A stretch of 64,000 nucleotides of DNA from Planctomycetota bacterium (GTDB lineage: Bacteria > Planctomycetota > UBA1135 > GCA-002686595), in contig JADJQU010000004.1 of assembly GCA_016712565.1 (NCBI GenBank), positions 62,001 through 126,000 of the forward strand, read 5' to 3'. The stretch's first letter is position 1; each line of letters opens with the position of its first letter. Under the pieces are notes generated by a model. That model was not told the origin of the DNA, did not search any database, and saw only the letters and a list, made by a program, of their open reading frames with translations. The translations under genes and the position numbers were made by a program. Below are positions 35,155 through 43,351 of this stretch, piece after piece.

Positions 35155-36177
35155 TCAGGCCTCTGGGCGGCGGGCCTCGGCGGAGTGAAAGCGCCAGGCG
35201 TCGCCGACGATGTCCGCGAGTCCCGGGCGTCGCGGCTTCCACCCCAGGAGGTCGAAGGCCCGGCTGCCGCCGCTCACGAGCCTGGGCGGATCCCCCTCGC
35301 GCCGGGGCGCCTGGACCACGGCGATGGGCCGGCCGCTGACCCTGCGGCAGGTCTCGATCACCTCCAGGACGGAGAACCCCTGGCCGGTGCCCAGGTTGCA
35401 GGCCAGCCTTTCCGTGCCGGCCTGGAGCTTGGACAGGGCCAGCACGTGGGCCAGGGCCAGGTCCTCCACGTGCACGTAGTCGCGGATGCACGTGCCGTCC
35501 GGCGTGTCGTAGTCGTCGCCGAAGACGCTGATCTTCTCGCGCAGTCCCAGGGCGGTGAACAGCACCAGCGGGATCAAGTGAGTCTCCGGCACGTGGATTT
35601 CGCCCAGCTCTCCCCCCTGGGAGGCCCCGGCCGCATTGAAGTAGCGCAGGGCGGCGAAGCGCAGGCCGTAGGCGCGCGAGTAGTCCTCCATCATGTGTTC
35701 CATGTGGAGCTTGGTGCGGCCGTAGGGAGAGATCGGCGCCTGGGGATGGTCCTCGTCGATCGGCACTCGCAGGGGATTGCCGTAGGTCGCGCAGCTGGAG
35801 CTGAAGACGATGTCGCGGCAGCCCGCGGCCCGCATGGCCTCCAGCAGATTCCAGGTGTAGGCCACGTTCTCCAGGTAGTACTTCGACGGGTCGGTGACCG
35901 ACTCGCCCACATAGGTCTTCGCCGCGAAGTGGACCACCGCCGCGGGCCGGTGCTCGGCGAAGACGCGCGCCAGGGTTGCACGGTCCCCGAGATCCGCCTG
36001 TTCGAACGGCCCCTGGACGAAGCGCCGGTGGCCGGTGGACAGATTGTCGAGCACCACCGTGGCCACCCCCAGCTCGCGGAAGAGCTTGGTGGTGTGGCTG
36101 CCGATGTAACCGGCCCCGCCGGCGATCAGGACGGGGCCCCTGAGCCCGACGCGCGGTTCACTGCTCCTGGAAGACAT
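35155..36177 (-). CDS. galE: UDP-glucose 4-epimerase
   Basis: 340 residues, full length. The N-terminus has the NAD-binding GGAGYIGSH, then LDNLSTGHRRFV; catalytic Ser in FSSSCATYG and Tyr/Lys in YGRTK; RYFNAAGAS; and the C-terminal GTCIRDYVHVEDLA. GalE interconverts UDP-glucose and UDP-galactose, supplying galactose for surface polysaccharide. The ATG at 36177 follows GGGAGG, a possible ribosome-binding site that directly abuts a TACGCT -10-like hexamer, so the leader would be very short. It lies downstream of aroA on the same strand with a 117-base gap. Confidence 0.96.
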   Translation of the reverse strand: MSSRSSEPRVGLRGPVLIAGGAGYIGSHTTKLFRELGVATVVLDNLSTGHRRFVQGPFEQADLGDRATLARVFAEHRPAAVVHFAAKTYVGESVTDPSKYYLENVAYTWNLLEAMRAAGCRDIVFSSSCATYGNPLRVPIDEDHPQAPISPYGRTKLHMEHMMEDYSRAYGLRFAALRYFNAAGASQGGELGEIHVPETHLIPLVLFTALGLREKISVFGDDYDTPDGTCIRDYVHVEDLALAHVLALSKLQAGTERLACNLGTGQGFSVLEVIETCRRVSGRPIAVVQAPRREGDPPRLVSGGSRAFDLLGWKPRRPGLADIVGDAWRFHSAEARRPEA

Positions 36178-36183
36178 CCTCCC

Positions 36184-36189
36184 AGCGTA
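36184..36189 (-). promoter_or_regulatory. Candidate -10 hexamer for galE
   Basis: TACGCT on the minus strand is separated from the galE ATG only by GGGAGG (6 bases). It is part of the short-leader pattern seen at several genes in this window. Confidence 0.3.
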
Positions 36190-36294
36190 CCGCCGACGGC
36201 CCTCCAAGGGAGCCCCGGGCCACAGCCCGAGGAACGATCCCCGGGCCGGAGCCACGAAAGCGACCCACGGCCCGCGCCTGCCTCCCCGGCGCAA

Positions 36295-37641
36295 CTATCC
36301 CTGGCTCGTCACCCGTGCCCCCGCGAGTTCGCAGTCGGCCCAGAATCCCGGCCAGGACTTGGACACGCAGTCGGGATCGAGCACATCCACGTCGTCGACC
36401 ACGAGTCCCAGCAGGGCGAAGGCGAAGGCCATGCGGTGGTCGGCCCGCGGGTCGAGAACGGCCCCCCGCGGCGGCGCGGATCCCGGAGCGATCTCGAGGC
36501 TCGCGGCCCCTGCGCGCACCGAGAATCCCAGGGCCGCGAGTCCCCGCGCCAGCACGTCGATGCGGGCCGATTCCTTGCCCTGCAGCGTCCCGAGCCCCGA
36601 GAGGCGGCTCGTGGCGCCCGCGCGCTGGGCGGCGGCGGCGGCCAGGGCCGCAAGCACCGGAGCCAGGTCGGGCTCGCCCCCGAGGTCGAGTTCCGCGCCG
36701 CGACTCGGCGCGCCGCCGGCGAAGGCCCCCCGCTCGTCCAGGCCCGCCGCGCAACCGAAGGCGCGCAGGTGTTCCACCACGCGCACGTCCCCCTGGAGCG
36801 AATCCAGGCCGAGACCCGCCACGTTGCCCTCGCCGCCGCTCAGGCAGGCCCCGGCCAGCAGCACGGCGGCGGCGCTGGCATCCGGCTCCACGGGGATCAC
36901 GCCCGCGGGCGGCCGCAGGGGCCCGCGCACCACGAAGCGCGGAGCTTCCCGCGGGCCCAGGGATTCCACGCGCACGGAAAAGCGCTCCAGCATCGCCGTG
37001 GTCATGGCCACGTAGGGAAGGCTCGGGATCTCGCCCCGCACGTGCACCTCGAGGGCATCGGGCCAGGCGGCGGCGGCGCACAGAAGCGCGCTGACTTCCT
37101 GGCTGGAGCTGGGGGCCACGATTTCCAGGCACGAGGGCGGCCCCACCGGCCAGAGTCGCAGGGGCCAGCCGGCGTCGATCCCCAGGTGCTCCACGCGCAC
37201 GCCGGCCCGGCAGAGGCTCGCGAACAGGGCCGGACTCGAGCGACGGGAGAGGCTTCCCCGAGCCTGGAATTCGATCGGCGCGCCGGGCCGACCGCAGAGC
37301 CCCGCGACCGCGGCCGCCAGCCGGGCTAGGGTGCCCGATTCCCCCACGTCCACCGGGTTCGCCGCGCGCCAGCCGCGCCCCGGGCCGGGAGGGAGGCCTC
37401 GAATGCGAAGCGCCGAGCCCAGGGGCGAATCCACGGCGACGCCCAAGCTCTCCAGGGCGGCGCGAGTGCGAAGGATGTCGTCGCCCGGGGCCGATCGGCC
37501 CGTCAAGCCCCCGAGCCAGACCGGCTCCGAACACAGGGAGGACAGCACCAGCGCGCGCTGCGCCAAGGACTTGGACGGCGGCACCGGGAGCGCGCCGGTG
37601 ACGGGCTTTCCCGGTCGCAGGCCGCGTCGCGTGGGGCTCAC
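36295..37641 (-). CDS. aroA: 3-phosphoshikimate 1-carboxyvinyltransferase (EPSP synthase)
   Basis: 448 residues from a GTG at 37641; the open frame reaches further to 37689 but that would collide with the divergent purC start. Motifs: LPVPPSKSLAQRALVLSSL (PEP/S3P loop), DVGESGTLARLAAA (the G-x-S-G-T motif), the PSSSQEVSALL segment, VEPDASAAAVLLAGA and DPRADHRMAFAFALLG (catalytic Asp/Arg). AroA joins PEP to shikimate-3-phosphate in chorismate synthesis. The N-terminal motif has PPSKS instead of the usual PGSKS. No other aro gene is nearby. The 46-base gap to purC suggests back-to-back promoters. Confidence 0.94.
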   Translation of the reverse strand: MSPTRRGLRPGKPVTGALPVPPSKSLAQRALVLSSLCSEPVWLGGLTGRSAPGDDILRTRAALESLGVAVDSPLGSALRIRGLPPGPGRGWRAANPVDVGESGTLARLAAAVAGLCGRPGAPIEFQARGSLSRRSSPALFASLCRAGVRVEHLGIDAGWPLRLWPVGPPSCLEIVAPSSSQEVSALLCAAAAWPDALEVHVRGEIPSLPYVAMTTAMLERFSVRVESLGPREAPRFVVRGPLRPPAGVIPVEPDASAAAVLLAGACLSGGEGNVAGLGLDSLQGDVRVVEHLRAFGCAAGLDERGAFAGGAPSRGAELDLGGEPDLAPVLAALAAAAAQRAGATSRLSGLGTLQGKESARIDVLARGLAALGFSVRAGAASLEIAPGSAPPRGAVLDPRADHRMAFAFALLGLVVDDVDVLDPDCVSKSWPGFWADCELAGARVTSQG

Positions 37642-37672
37642 GGGCTGGATTGTAGCCGCGGGTCCCCTGGGC

Positions 37673-37678
37673 CATACT
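37673..37678 (+). promoter_or_regulatory. Candidate -10 hexamer for purC
   Basis: CATACT ends 9 bases before the purC ATG (37688), in the 46-base divergent region with aroA. No purine-regulator operator was recognised. Confidence 0.3.
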
Positions 37679-37687
37679 CGTCGCCCC

Positions 37688-38602
37688 ATGAACTCGTCCG
37701 CAGTCTATTTCGGCCGCCACGCTGCCCTGGCGGGGCTCAAGCAAGTCGCCTCCGGAAAGGTGCGCGACATCTACGAACTCGACGGGCGCCACCTGCTGTT
37801 CGTCACCAGCGACCGGGTCAGCGCCTTCGACGTGGTGATGCGCGAGGGCATCGCCCACAAGGGCCGCGTGCTCACCGCCATTTCCACCTGGTGGTTCGAG
37901 CACACCCGCGATGTGATCGCGAACCACTTGGTCTCCACGTCCATCGACGACGTGCCGGGCCTCGACGGGGAATGGAAGGACAAGCTCCGCGGCCGGATCA
38001 TGGTCGTGCGCAGGGCCGAGCCCACCACCGTGGAGTGGGTCGTGCGCGGCTACCTGGCCGGTTCGGGCTTCAAGGAATACAAGTCCCGCGGCAGCATCTG
38101 CGGCGTGGCGTTGCCCCCCGGGCTCGAGCAGGCCTCGCGCCTGCCGAAGCCGATTCTCACGCCGACGACCAAGGAAGAGCACCACGACCTGCCGCTCTCG
38201 CCCGAGGAGGCCCGCGAGCGCGTGGGCCCGGCGGTGTTCGACCCGGCTCATCGGGCGGCCCTGGCGCTCTTCGCGCGGGCCAGCGAGGTGCTCGAGGCCC
38301 ACGGCATCCTGTTGGCCGACACCAAGTTCGAGTTCGGCCTCCTGGAAGGGCGGTTGATCCTGATCGACGAGGCCCTGACGCCCGACAGCTCGCGCTTCTG
38401 GCCCAGGGACCAATGGAAACCGGGCAAGAATCCGCCGAGCTACGACAAGCAGATCCTGCGCGATTGGCTGGAGGCCCAGCCCTGGAACAAGGAGCCGCCT
38501 CCGCCGAGCATCGCACCGGAGATCCTGGAACGCACCAGCGCGAAGTACCTCGAAGTGTGCAAGAAGATCACCGGACGACTGCCGGAAGGAGTGACGCTGT
38601 GA
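37688..38602 (+). CDS. purC: Phosphoribosylaminoimidazole-succinocarboxamide synthase (SAICAR synthetase)
   Basis: 304 residues. Motifs: SGKVRDIYELDGRHLLFVTSDRVSAFDVVM (ATP-binding loop and SDR motif), VRGYLAGSGFKEYK, LPKPILTPTTKEEHHDLPLS, LADTKFEFGLLEGRLILIDEALTPDSSRFW and the PPSYDKQILRDWL ending typical of the yeast-like long PurC. It ligates aspartate to CAIR in purine synthesis. The start at 37688 is fixed by the conserved beginning. purE overlaps its stop by 4 bases, so the two consecutive pathway steps are coupled. The mtnA gene continues the operon. Confidence 0.96.
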   Translation: MNSSAVYFGRHAALAGLKQVASGKVRDIYELDGRHLLFVTSDRVSAFDVVMREGIAHKGRVLTAISTWWFEHTRDVIANHLVSTSIDDVPGLDGEWKDKLRGRIMVVRRAEPTTVEWVVRGYLAGSGFKEYKSRGSICGVALPPGLEQASRLPKPILTPTTKEEHHDLPLSPEEARERVGPAVFDPAHRAALALFARASEVLEAHGILLADTKFEFGLLEGRLILIDEALTPDSSRFWPRDQWKPGKNPPSYDKQILRDWLEAQPWNKEPPPPSIAPEILERTSAKYLEVCKKITGRLPEGVTL

Positions 38603-39093
38603 AGGTTGCCCTGTTGATGGGCTCGGATTCGGATCTGCCCCGACTCGAGCCCTGCATCGCCCAGCTCCGTGAGCTCGGCATCGAATGCGAGGCGCGGGTG
38701 CTCTCGGCCCACCGCACGCCGGCGGACGTGATCCGCTTCGTGGAGGCCGCCCCGGGACGCGGATTCGGCGTGATCCTCTGCGCCGCGGGCGGGGCCGCCC
38801 ACCTGGCCGGCGTGGTCACGGCCCACACGGATCTGCCGGTGCTCGGCATCCCCATGGACAACCCGCCCCTGGGAGGGCTCGACGCGCTGCTGTCGACCGT
38901 GCAGATGCCCGGAGGCGTGCCCGTGGGAACCCTGGGCGTGGGCCCCGGCGGTCCGGTCAACGCGGCGCTTCTGGCGGCTCGCATCCTGGCCCTGGGGGAC
39001 GCGGGCCTCTCCAAGCGCCTGGCGGCCCACCGCTCGGCCCAAACCGAAAAGGTGCTGGCCAAGGATCGCGCACTCCAGGCCAAGCGGGGCTAG
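38599..39093 (+). CDS. purE: N5-carboxyaminoimidazole ribonucleotide mutase / AIR carboxylase
   Basis: 164 residues from a GTG that overlaps the purC TGA (GTGA). The sequence VALLMGSDSDLP, VLSAHRTPADVIRFVE and CAAGGAAHLAGVVTAHTDLPVLGIPM is the PurE signature (GSDSD phosphate loop and SAHRTP). PurE produces CAIR, the substrate of PurC. Class I (mutase, with PurK) and class II (direct carboxylase) cannot be separated with confidence here, and purK is not in the window. Confidence 0.95.
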   Translation: MKVALLMGSDSDLPRLEPCIAQLRELGIECEARVLSAHRTPADVIRFVEAAPGRGFGVILCAAGGAAHLAGVVTAHTDLPVLGIPMDNPPLGGLDALLSTVQMPGGVPVGTLGVGPGGPVNAALLAARILALGDAGLSKRLAAHRSAQTEKVLAKDRALQAKRG

Positions 39094-39096
39094 TGC

Positions 39097-40167
39097 ATGG
39101 CCGTTGAGACGATCCGTTGGCTGGGGGGCCGTCCCGGCAGGGCGGTGATCCTGGAGCAGACCCTCTTGCCCCGCGAGGAGCGCTACGTCGAGCTCACCAC
39201 GGCGACGGAAATGTTCGACGCCATTCGCCGCCTGGCCGTGCGAGGGGCCCCGGCCCTGGGCGTCGCGGCGGCCTTCGGCGTGCTTCTGGGCATCCAGCAT
39301 GCGGCGGATCAGACCGCCCACGCCGTGGTCACCTTGACCGAGGCCACCGCCGCGCACCTGGGCAAGTCGCGACCCACGGCCGTGAATCTGTTCTGGGCCC
39401 TGGAGCGCATGGTGGCCCGCGCCCGCCGCGACCACACCTTGCGGGCCACGGGCTCCGCCATCGTCGAGGGTCTGTTCGAGGAGGCCCGGGCGATCTTCGA
39501 AGAGGACCGCGCCACCTGCCGGCGCATCGGCGAGGTGGGCGCCACGCTGATCAGCCACGGTCAGTCGATCCTGACCCACTGCAACGCCGGCGGGCTCGCC
39601 ACGGCCGACTACGGCACGGCCCTGGCGCCGGTCTACGTGGCCAAGGAACAAGGCAAGGACGTGCACGTCTTCGCCGACGAGACGCGGCCGCTCCTGCAGG
39701 GCGCCCGGCTCACGGCCTGGGAGCTCCAGGCCGCCGGCATCCCGGTGACCCTGATCACCGACAGCATGGCCGGCCGCGTCATGTTCGAGGGCCGGATCCA
39801 GGCGGTCTTCGTGGGAGCCGACCGCATCGCGGCCAACGGCGACGTGTGCAACAAGATCGGGACCTACTCGGTGGCCGTGCTGGCCCGCGAGCATCGGATT
39901 CCGTTCTACGTCTGCGCGCCCCTCTCCACCGTCGACGCGAACCTCGCCGACGGCTCCCAGATCCCCATCGAGGAACGGGATCCGCGCGAAGTGACCGAGG
40001 GTTTTGGAGTTCGAACGGCGCCCGAGGGCGTGGCCGTCTACAACCCGGCCTTCGACGTGACACCGGCCCGCTTGGTGACCGCCATCGTGACCGAGGTCGG
40101 CCTGATCGAACGGCCCAACACCGAGGGCGTGGCGGCAGCCCTGGCCCGCGGCCGCCGCAAGGCCTGA
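39097..40167 (+). CDS. mtnA: S-methyl-5-thioribose-1-phosphate isomerase
   Basis: 356 residues, 3 bases after purE. Motifs: RGAPALGVAAAFGV near residue 50, THCNAGGLATADYGTAL (catalytic Cys) near 165, DETRPLLQGARLTAWEL, and GADRIAANGDVCNKIGTY (catalytic Asp) near 245. MtnA opens the ribose of MTR-1-P in methionine salvage; the fold is shared with eIF2B-like ribose-phosphate isomerases, but all MtnA-specific residues are present. Its linkage to purC-purE suggests co-expression of purine and methylthioadenosine metabolism. No mtn partner genes follow. Confidence 0.95.
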   Translation: MAVETIRWLGGRPGRAVILEQTLLPREERYVELTTATEMFDAIRRLAVRGAPALGVAAAFGVLLGIQHAADQTAHAVVTLTEATAAHLGKSRPTAVNLFWALERMVARARRDHTLRATGSAIVEGLFEEARAIFEEDRATCRRIGEVGATLISHGQSILTHCNAGGLATADYGTALAPVYVAKEQGKDVHVFADETRPLLQGARLTAWELQAAGIPVTLITDSMAGRVMFEGRIQAVFVGADRIAANGDVCNKIGTYSVAVLAREHRIPFYVCAPLSTVDANLADGSQIPIEERDPREVTEGFGVRTAPEGVAVYNPAFDVTPARLVTAIVTEVGLIERPNTEGVAAALARGRRKA

Positions 40168-40279
40168 GGAGCGCCCGGTCCTTTCCTCGCGGGCTCCCCT
40201 CGTGGACTCAAGGATCGCCCGCGGGTGCGCCGATGACGGCCCTGCCCCTCGCCCCGTGCCTCGGCCGGGCAGGTCCCCC

Positions 40280-40618
40280 ATGACGTCCAAGCAATCCTCG
40301 AAGCGGTCTCCGAGCAAGTCCCCCAAGAAACCCGCGGCAGAGCCCAAGCGCGAGCCGAAGTCCAAGGCGCTGCCGCCGGCCTTGCCCGGCAGCGTGAAGA
40401 AGCGCTCGGGCGCCAAGGCGGCTTCCACGTCGGTCGAGGAGCGTGAAGCCGACGGCACGGGCCACGGCTCGCCCACGGCGCCGACGGAACTGTCGCCGGA
40501 CGTGCTCGAGTTCATCCACGCCATCGACGCCTACAAACGCCTGAACCGCCGTCCCTTCCCGAGCTGGAGCGAGGTGTTCGGGATCGTCAAGTCCCTGGGC
40601 TACGGGAAGAGCGCCTAG
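40280..40618 (+). CDS. Small conserved protein with Lys/Pro-rich N-terminus
   Basis: 112 residues. The first 60 are Lys/Ser/Pro/Ala-rich (histone-tail-like, basic) and probably disordered. The last 45, ELSPDVLEFIHAIDAYKR followed by RPFPSWSEVFGIVKSLGYGK, form a compact helical motif that I associate with many planctomycetal hypothetical proteins. The function is unknown; the basic tail would allow nucleic-acid binding, but nothing shows it. The start at 40280 is the only ATG giving a sensible N-terminus. It is 112 bases after mtnA and convergent with glyA. Confidence 0.75.
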   Translation: MTSKQSSKRSPSKSPKKPAAEPKREPKSKALPPALPGSVKKRSGAKAASTSVEEREADGTGHGSPTAPTELSPDVLEFIHAIDAYKRLNRRPFPSWSEVFGIVKSLGYGKSA

Positions 40619-40631
40619 GCGCGGCCCACGG

Positions 40632-40682
40632 GTCCCACGGGGTTCCCCAGGGTCCCAGGGCGGAGCCCACGGAGCCCACGGA
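40632..40682. repeat. Degenerate short repeats in convergent intergenic region
   Basis: GCCCACGGA occurs in tandem at 40665-40673 and 40674-40682, with related TCCCACGG and TCCCAGGG units just before. The 143-base region between the small conserved gene and glyA otherwise shows no clear terminator or ORF. Confidence 0.45.
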
Positions 40683-40761
40683 GATTCGCGGGCCCAGGCG
40701 CATGGACCTCAGCACCCAGTGACTCCAGGGCGGTTCGCCGCGGAGTCCGAGCTCCCACCCC

Positions 40762-42063
40762 TCAAGCGTAGATCGGGAAGGCGCGCGTGAGCTCGCCCAC
40801 CTCGCGCCGGATGCGTGCCTTGAGGCCGTCGTTGGTGGGCTCCCGCAGCACGTCGGCGATCCAGCCTCCCAGCGTGCGCATGTGCTCCGCCGCCAGGCCG
40901 CGCGTGGTGATGGCCGCCGTCCCCAGGCGGATGCCCGAGGCCTTCGAGGGCGGATTCCGATCGTAGGGGATCAGGTTCTTGTTGCAGGTCAGGTCCACCT
41001 GGTGCAGCACCGTCTCGGCGTCCTTGCCGGTGAGGCCCATGGGCGTCACGTCCACCAGCATCAGGTGGTTGTCGGTGCCCCCGGAAACGATGCGCAGGCC
41101 GCGGGAGGCCAGCGTCTCCGCCAGCACCTTGGCGTTGGCCACCACCCGCGCGGCATAGCGCGCGAACGCCGGATCCTGGGCCTCGCGCAGGGCAACCGCC
41201 TTGGCGGCGATCGCATGCATGAAGGGCCCGCCCTGGCCTCCAGGGAACACCGCCGAGTTGATCGCCTTGATCCAGCGCTCCTTGCAGACGATCAGCCCGC
41301 CGCGCGGGCCGCGCAGCGTCTTGTGGGTCGTCATGGTGACCACGTCGGCGTGGGGCACGGGACTGGGGTGCACGCCGCCCGCCACGAGGCCGGCGATGTG
41401 GGCCTGGTCCACGAGCAGGTTCGCCCCCACTTCGTCGGCGATGGCCCGGAAGGCGGGGAAGTCGAGCGTGCGCGAATAGGCCGAGGCGCCGGCCATGATC
41501 AGGCTGGGGCGAAAGGCCAGGGCCGCCTCGCGCACGCGCTGCATGTCGATGCGCTCGCTCGCCTGCTCCACCCCGTAGCTCTGGAAGGCGTAGAACACGC
41601 CCGAGAAATTTTTCGGGTGACCGTGGCTCAGGTGGCCGCCGTGGTCCAGGGACATGGCGAGCACCTTCGCGCCCGGGGTCACCAGGGCCATCAGGGCGGC
41701 GATGTTGGCCTGGGTGCCGGAGTGGGCCTGCACGTTGGCGCACTCGGCGCCGAACAGCGTCCGCGCGCGTTCGATGGCCAGGTTCTCGGCCACGTCCACG
41801 TGCTCGCAGCCGCCGTAGTAGCGCTTGCCGGGATAGCCCTCGGCGTACTTGTTGGTGAGCACGGTGCCCAGCGCCGCCATCACCTCCCGCGAGGTGTGGT
41901 TCTCGCTGGCGATCAACTCCAGCTGGGCCTCCTGCCGGCCGCGTTCGGCCTCGACCGCGGCCCAGACCTCGCGATCGGTGTGGGGCGAGGTGTCGCCGTG
42001 GGGGGAGCGGCCGGGCGCCTGACCGGCGGGTGCGCCCGCCGGACCGTGACTGGGGGAATTCAT
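40762..42063 (-). CDS. glyA: Serine hydroxymethyltransferase
   Basis: 433 residues. A 30-residue Pro/Gly/Ala-rich extension precedes the usual beginning. Motifs: LELIASENHTSREVMAALG, TNKYAEGYPGKRYYGGCEHVD, VQAHSGTQANIAAL, LVDQAHIAGLVAGG, the PLP-lysine segment VVTMTTHKTLRGPRGG, and SAVFPGGQGGPF. GlyA converts serine plus THF to glycine and methylene-THF, feeding one-carbon units to purine synthesis. It is divergent from the DUF1573 lipoprotein with 81 bases between starts; GACAAT just upstream of its ATG is a possible -10. Confidence 0.97.
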   Translation of the reverse strand: MNSPSHGPAGAPAGQAPGRSPHGDTSPHTDREVWAAVEAERGRQEAQLELIASENHTSREVMAALGTVLTNKYAEGYPGKRYYGGCEHVDVAENLAIERARTLFGAECANVQAHSGTQANIAALMALVTPGAKVLAMSLDHGGHLSHGHPKNFSGVFYAFQSYGVEQASERIDMQRVREAALAFRPSLIMAGASAYSRTLDFPAFRAIADEVGANLLVDQAHIAGLVAGGVHPSPVPHADVVTMTTHKTLRGPRGGLIVCKERWIKAINSAVFPGGQGGPFMHAIAAKAVALREAQDPAFARYAARVVANAKVLAETLASRGLRIVSGGTDNHLMLVDVTPMGLTGKDAETVLHQVDLTCNKNLIPYDRNPPSKASGIRLGTAAITTRGLAAEHMRTLGGWIADVLREPTNDGLKARIRREVGELTRAFPIYA

Positions 42064-42127
42064 GAAACCATTGTCGCGCCGCGCGGCAGAAGTTCCAAGC
42101 GCAGTCGACTCCCCCGCCGCCCCAGGA

Positions 42128-42133
42128 TAGAAC
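42128..42133 (+). promoter_or_regulatory. Candidate -10 hexamer for the DUF1573 lipoprotein
   Basis: TAGAAC in CAGGATAGAACC ends 11 bases before the ATG at 42145, within the divergent glyA region. Confidence 0.25.
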
Positions 42134-42144
42134 CACTGCCCCCC

Positions 42145-43335
42145 ATGACGACGCTCCTCCACCGGGTCCTTCGCGCGCGGGCGCCGGCCTTCGCGCCCGC
42201 CGCCGACGCGGCCACGGGCCCCGGTTCCCGGGTTTTCGCGGCCGGGATCCTGCTCTGCCTGCTGTTCTGGGCCGCGGGTTGCTCCAAGCCCGCCGGCTGG
42301 CGCATCCTCGACCCCCAACAGGCCGAAATCGACTACGACATCGCCCTGGGGCGCATCCCCTTCGGCGAGGTGCGCGAGCACGTGGTGCGCCTGCGCAACG
42401 AGGAAGGCCGGGCCGTGGCCGTGGAGCAGATCACTTCAGGCTGTTCGTGCACCATGGCCCGCGCCGCGGCCGTCAACGGGGCCGGCGTGCGCCGGGAAGG
42501 GCCCTCCCTGTGGGGCGAGGCCCCCTTTGTGGTCGAGGCCGGAGAGGTCCTGGAGATCCGCCTGCGCGTGGATTCGGCGAGCTCGCCCAATCCCAACGCC
42601 GCCAAGCGCGTGCTCGTGCGCATCCATTCCGACTCGACGGTGGACCCGGCCAAGACCCTGGAGGTCCATTTCGTCGTCGACATGCCGTTCTACGTGGTGC
42701 CCAAGCGGATTGACCTGGGGCAGGTGCCGGTGGGCGGAATCGCCCAGGGCAAGACCGAGATCACCGGAGCCACGGGCGGAGGCGAGTTGATCCTCGGCGT
42801 GCTGCAGAAGCCCGACGCCATGGACGTGGTGCTGGAAACCCCCGAGCAGACCGGCACTTCCCTGTGGCGCCTGCACGTGCGCTGGTTCCCTCCCCTGGAG
42901 CCGGGTCCCCAGGAGCGCGAGGTGGTGCTGGAGACCAGCGGCCCGGGGGGGCAAGGCCTCGGCCGCCCCCTGACGGTGCGCGTGCAGGCCATCGGCGTCG
43001 AGAACGTGGTCGCCGAGCCCCTGCTGTTCAGCGTGCCCGGCCGGCTGGAAAAGGGCACGGGCAGCGGTGCCGTGAACCTGCGATCCCTGGTGGGCGGGAA
43101 CCGCCTGCGCGTGCTCGCGGTCCGGCCCGAGGGCCCCGCGGCGGAGTGCTTCAGCGCCACGGCGAGCCCGGTGGAACCCGACGACCAGGGCCGCAGCGAG
43201 CAGTGGACCGTTCAACTCACCTGCGTCGAGCCGCCGCGGCTCCCGGGCGCCTTCTCCGGCCACGTGGTCGTGACGCTCGACGATCCGGCCACTCCCCAGG
43301 TGCGCATCCCCTACGTGCGCAAGGCCGCGCCCTGA
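42145..43335 (+). CDS. DUF1573-type lipoprotein
   Basis: 396 residues. The leader has a hydrophobic core and lipobox (LLFWAAGC, cysteine near residue 50). Residues about 65-125 carry the DUF1573 pattern: DIALGRIPFGEVREHVVRLRNEEGRAVAVEQITSGCSCTMA, where the GCSCT motif is the family mark. Later segments (IDLGQVPVGGIAQGKTEITGA, VVTLDDPATPQVRIPY) look like further Ig-like beta repeats. DUF1573 proteins are abundant in Planctomycetota and Bacteroidetes and are thought to be surface or periplasmic structural modules; the precise role is unknown. It is convergent with tyrS (16 bases between stops). Confidence 0.88.
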   Translation: MTTLLHRVLRARAPAFAPAADAATGPGSRVFAAGILLCLLFWAAGCSKPAGWRILDPQQAEIDYDIALGRIPFGEVREHVVRLRNEEGRAVAVEQITSGCSCTMARAAAVNGAGVRREGPSLWGEAPFVVEAGEVLEIRLRVDSASSPNPNAAKRVLVRIHSDSTVDPAKTLEVHFVVDMPFYVVPKRIDLGQVPVGGIAQGKTEITGATGGGELILGVLQKPDAMDVVLETPEQTGTSLWRLHVRWFPPLEPGPQEREVVLETSGPGGQGLGRPLTVRVQAIGVENVVAEPLLFSVPGRLEKGTGSGAVNLRSLVGGNRLRVLAVRPEGPAAECFSATASPVEPDDQGRSEQWTVQLTCVEPPRLPGAFSGHVVVTLDDPATPQVRIPYVRKAAP

Positions 43336-43351
43336 GGGGGCTCCCGATGCC

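Noticed and set aside
39998..40022. A tRNA-like T-arm string (GTTCGAAC) inside mtnA
   Set aside because: No acceptor, D or anticodon arms surround it and it is in a conserved coding region. No other tRNA candidate was found.
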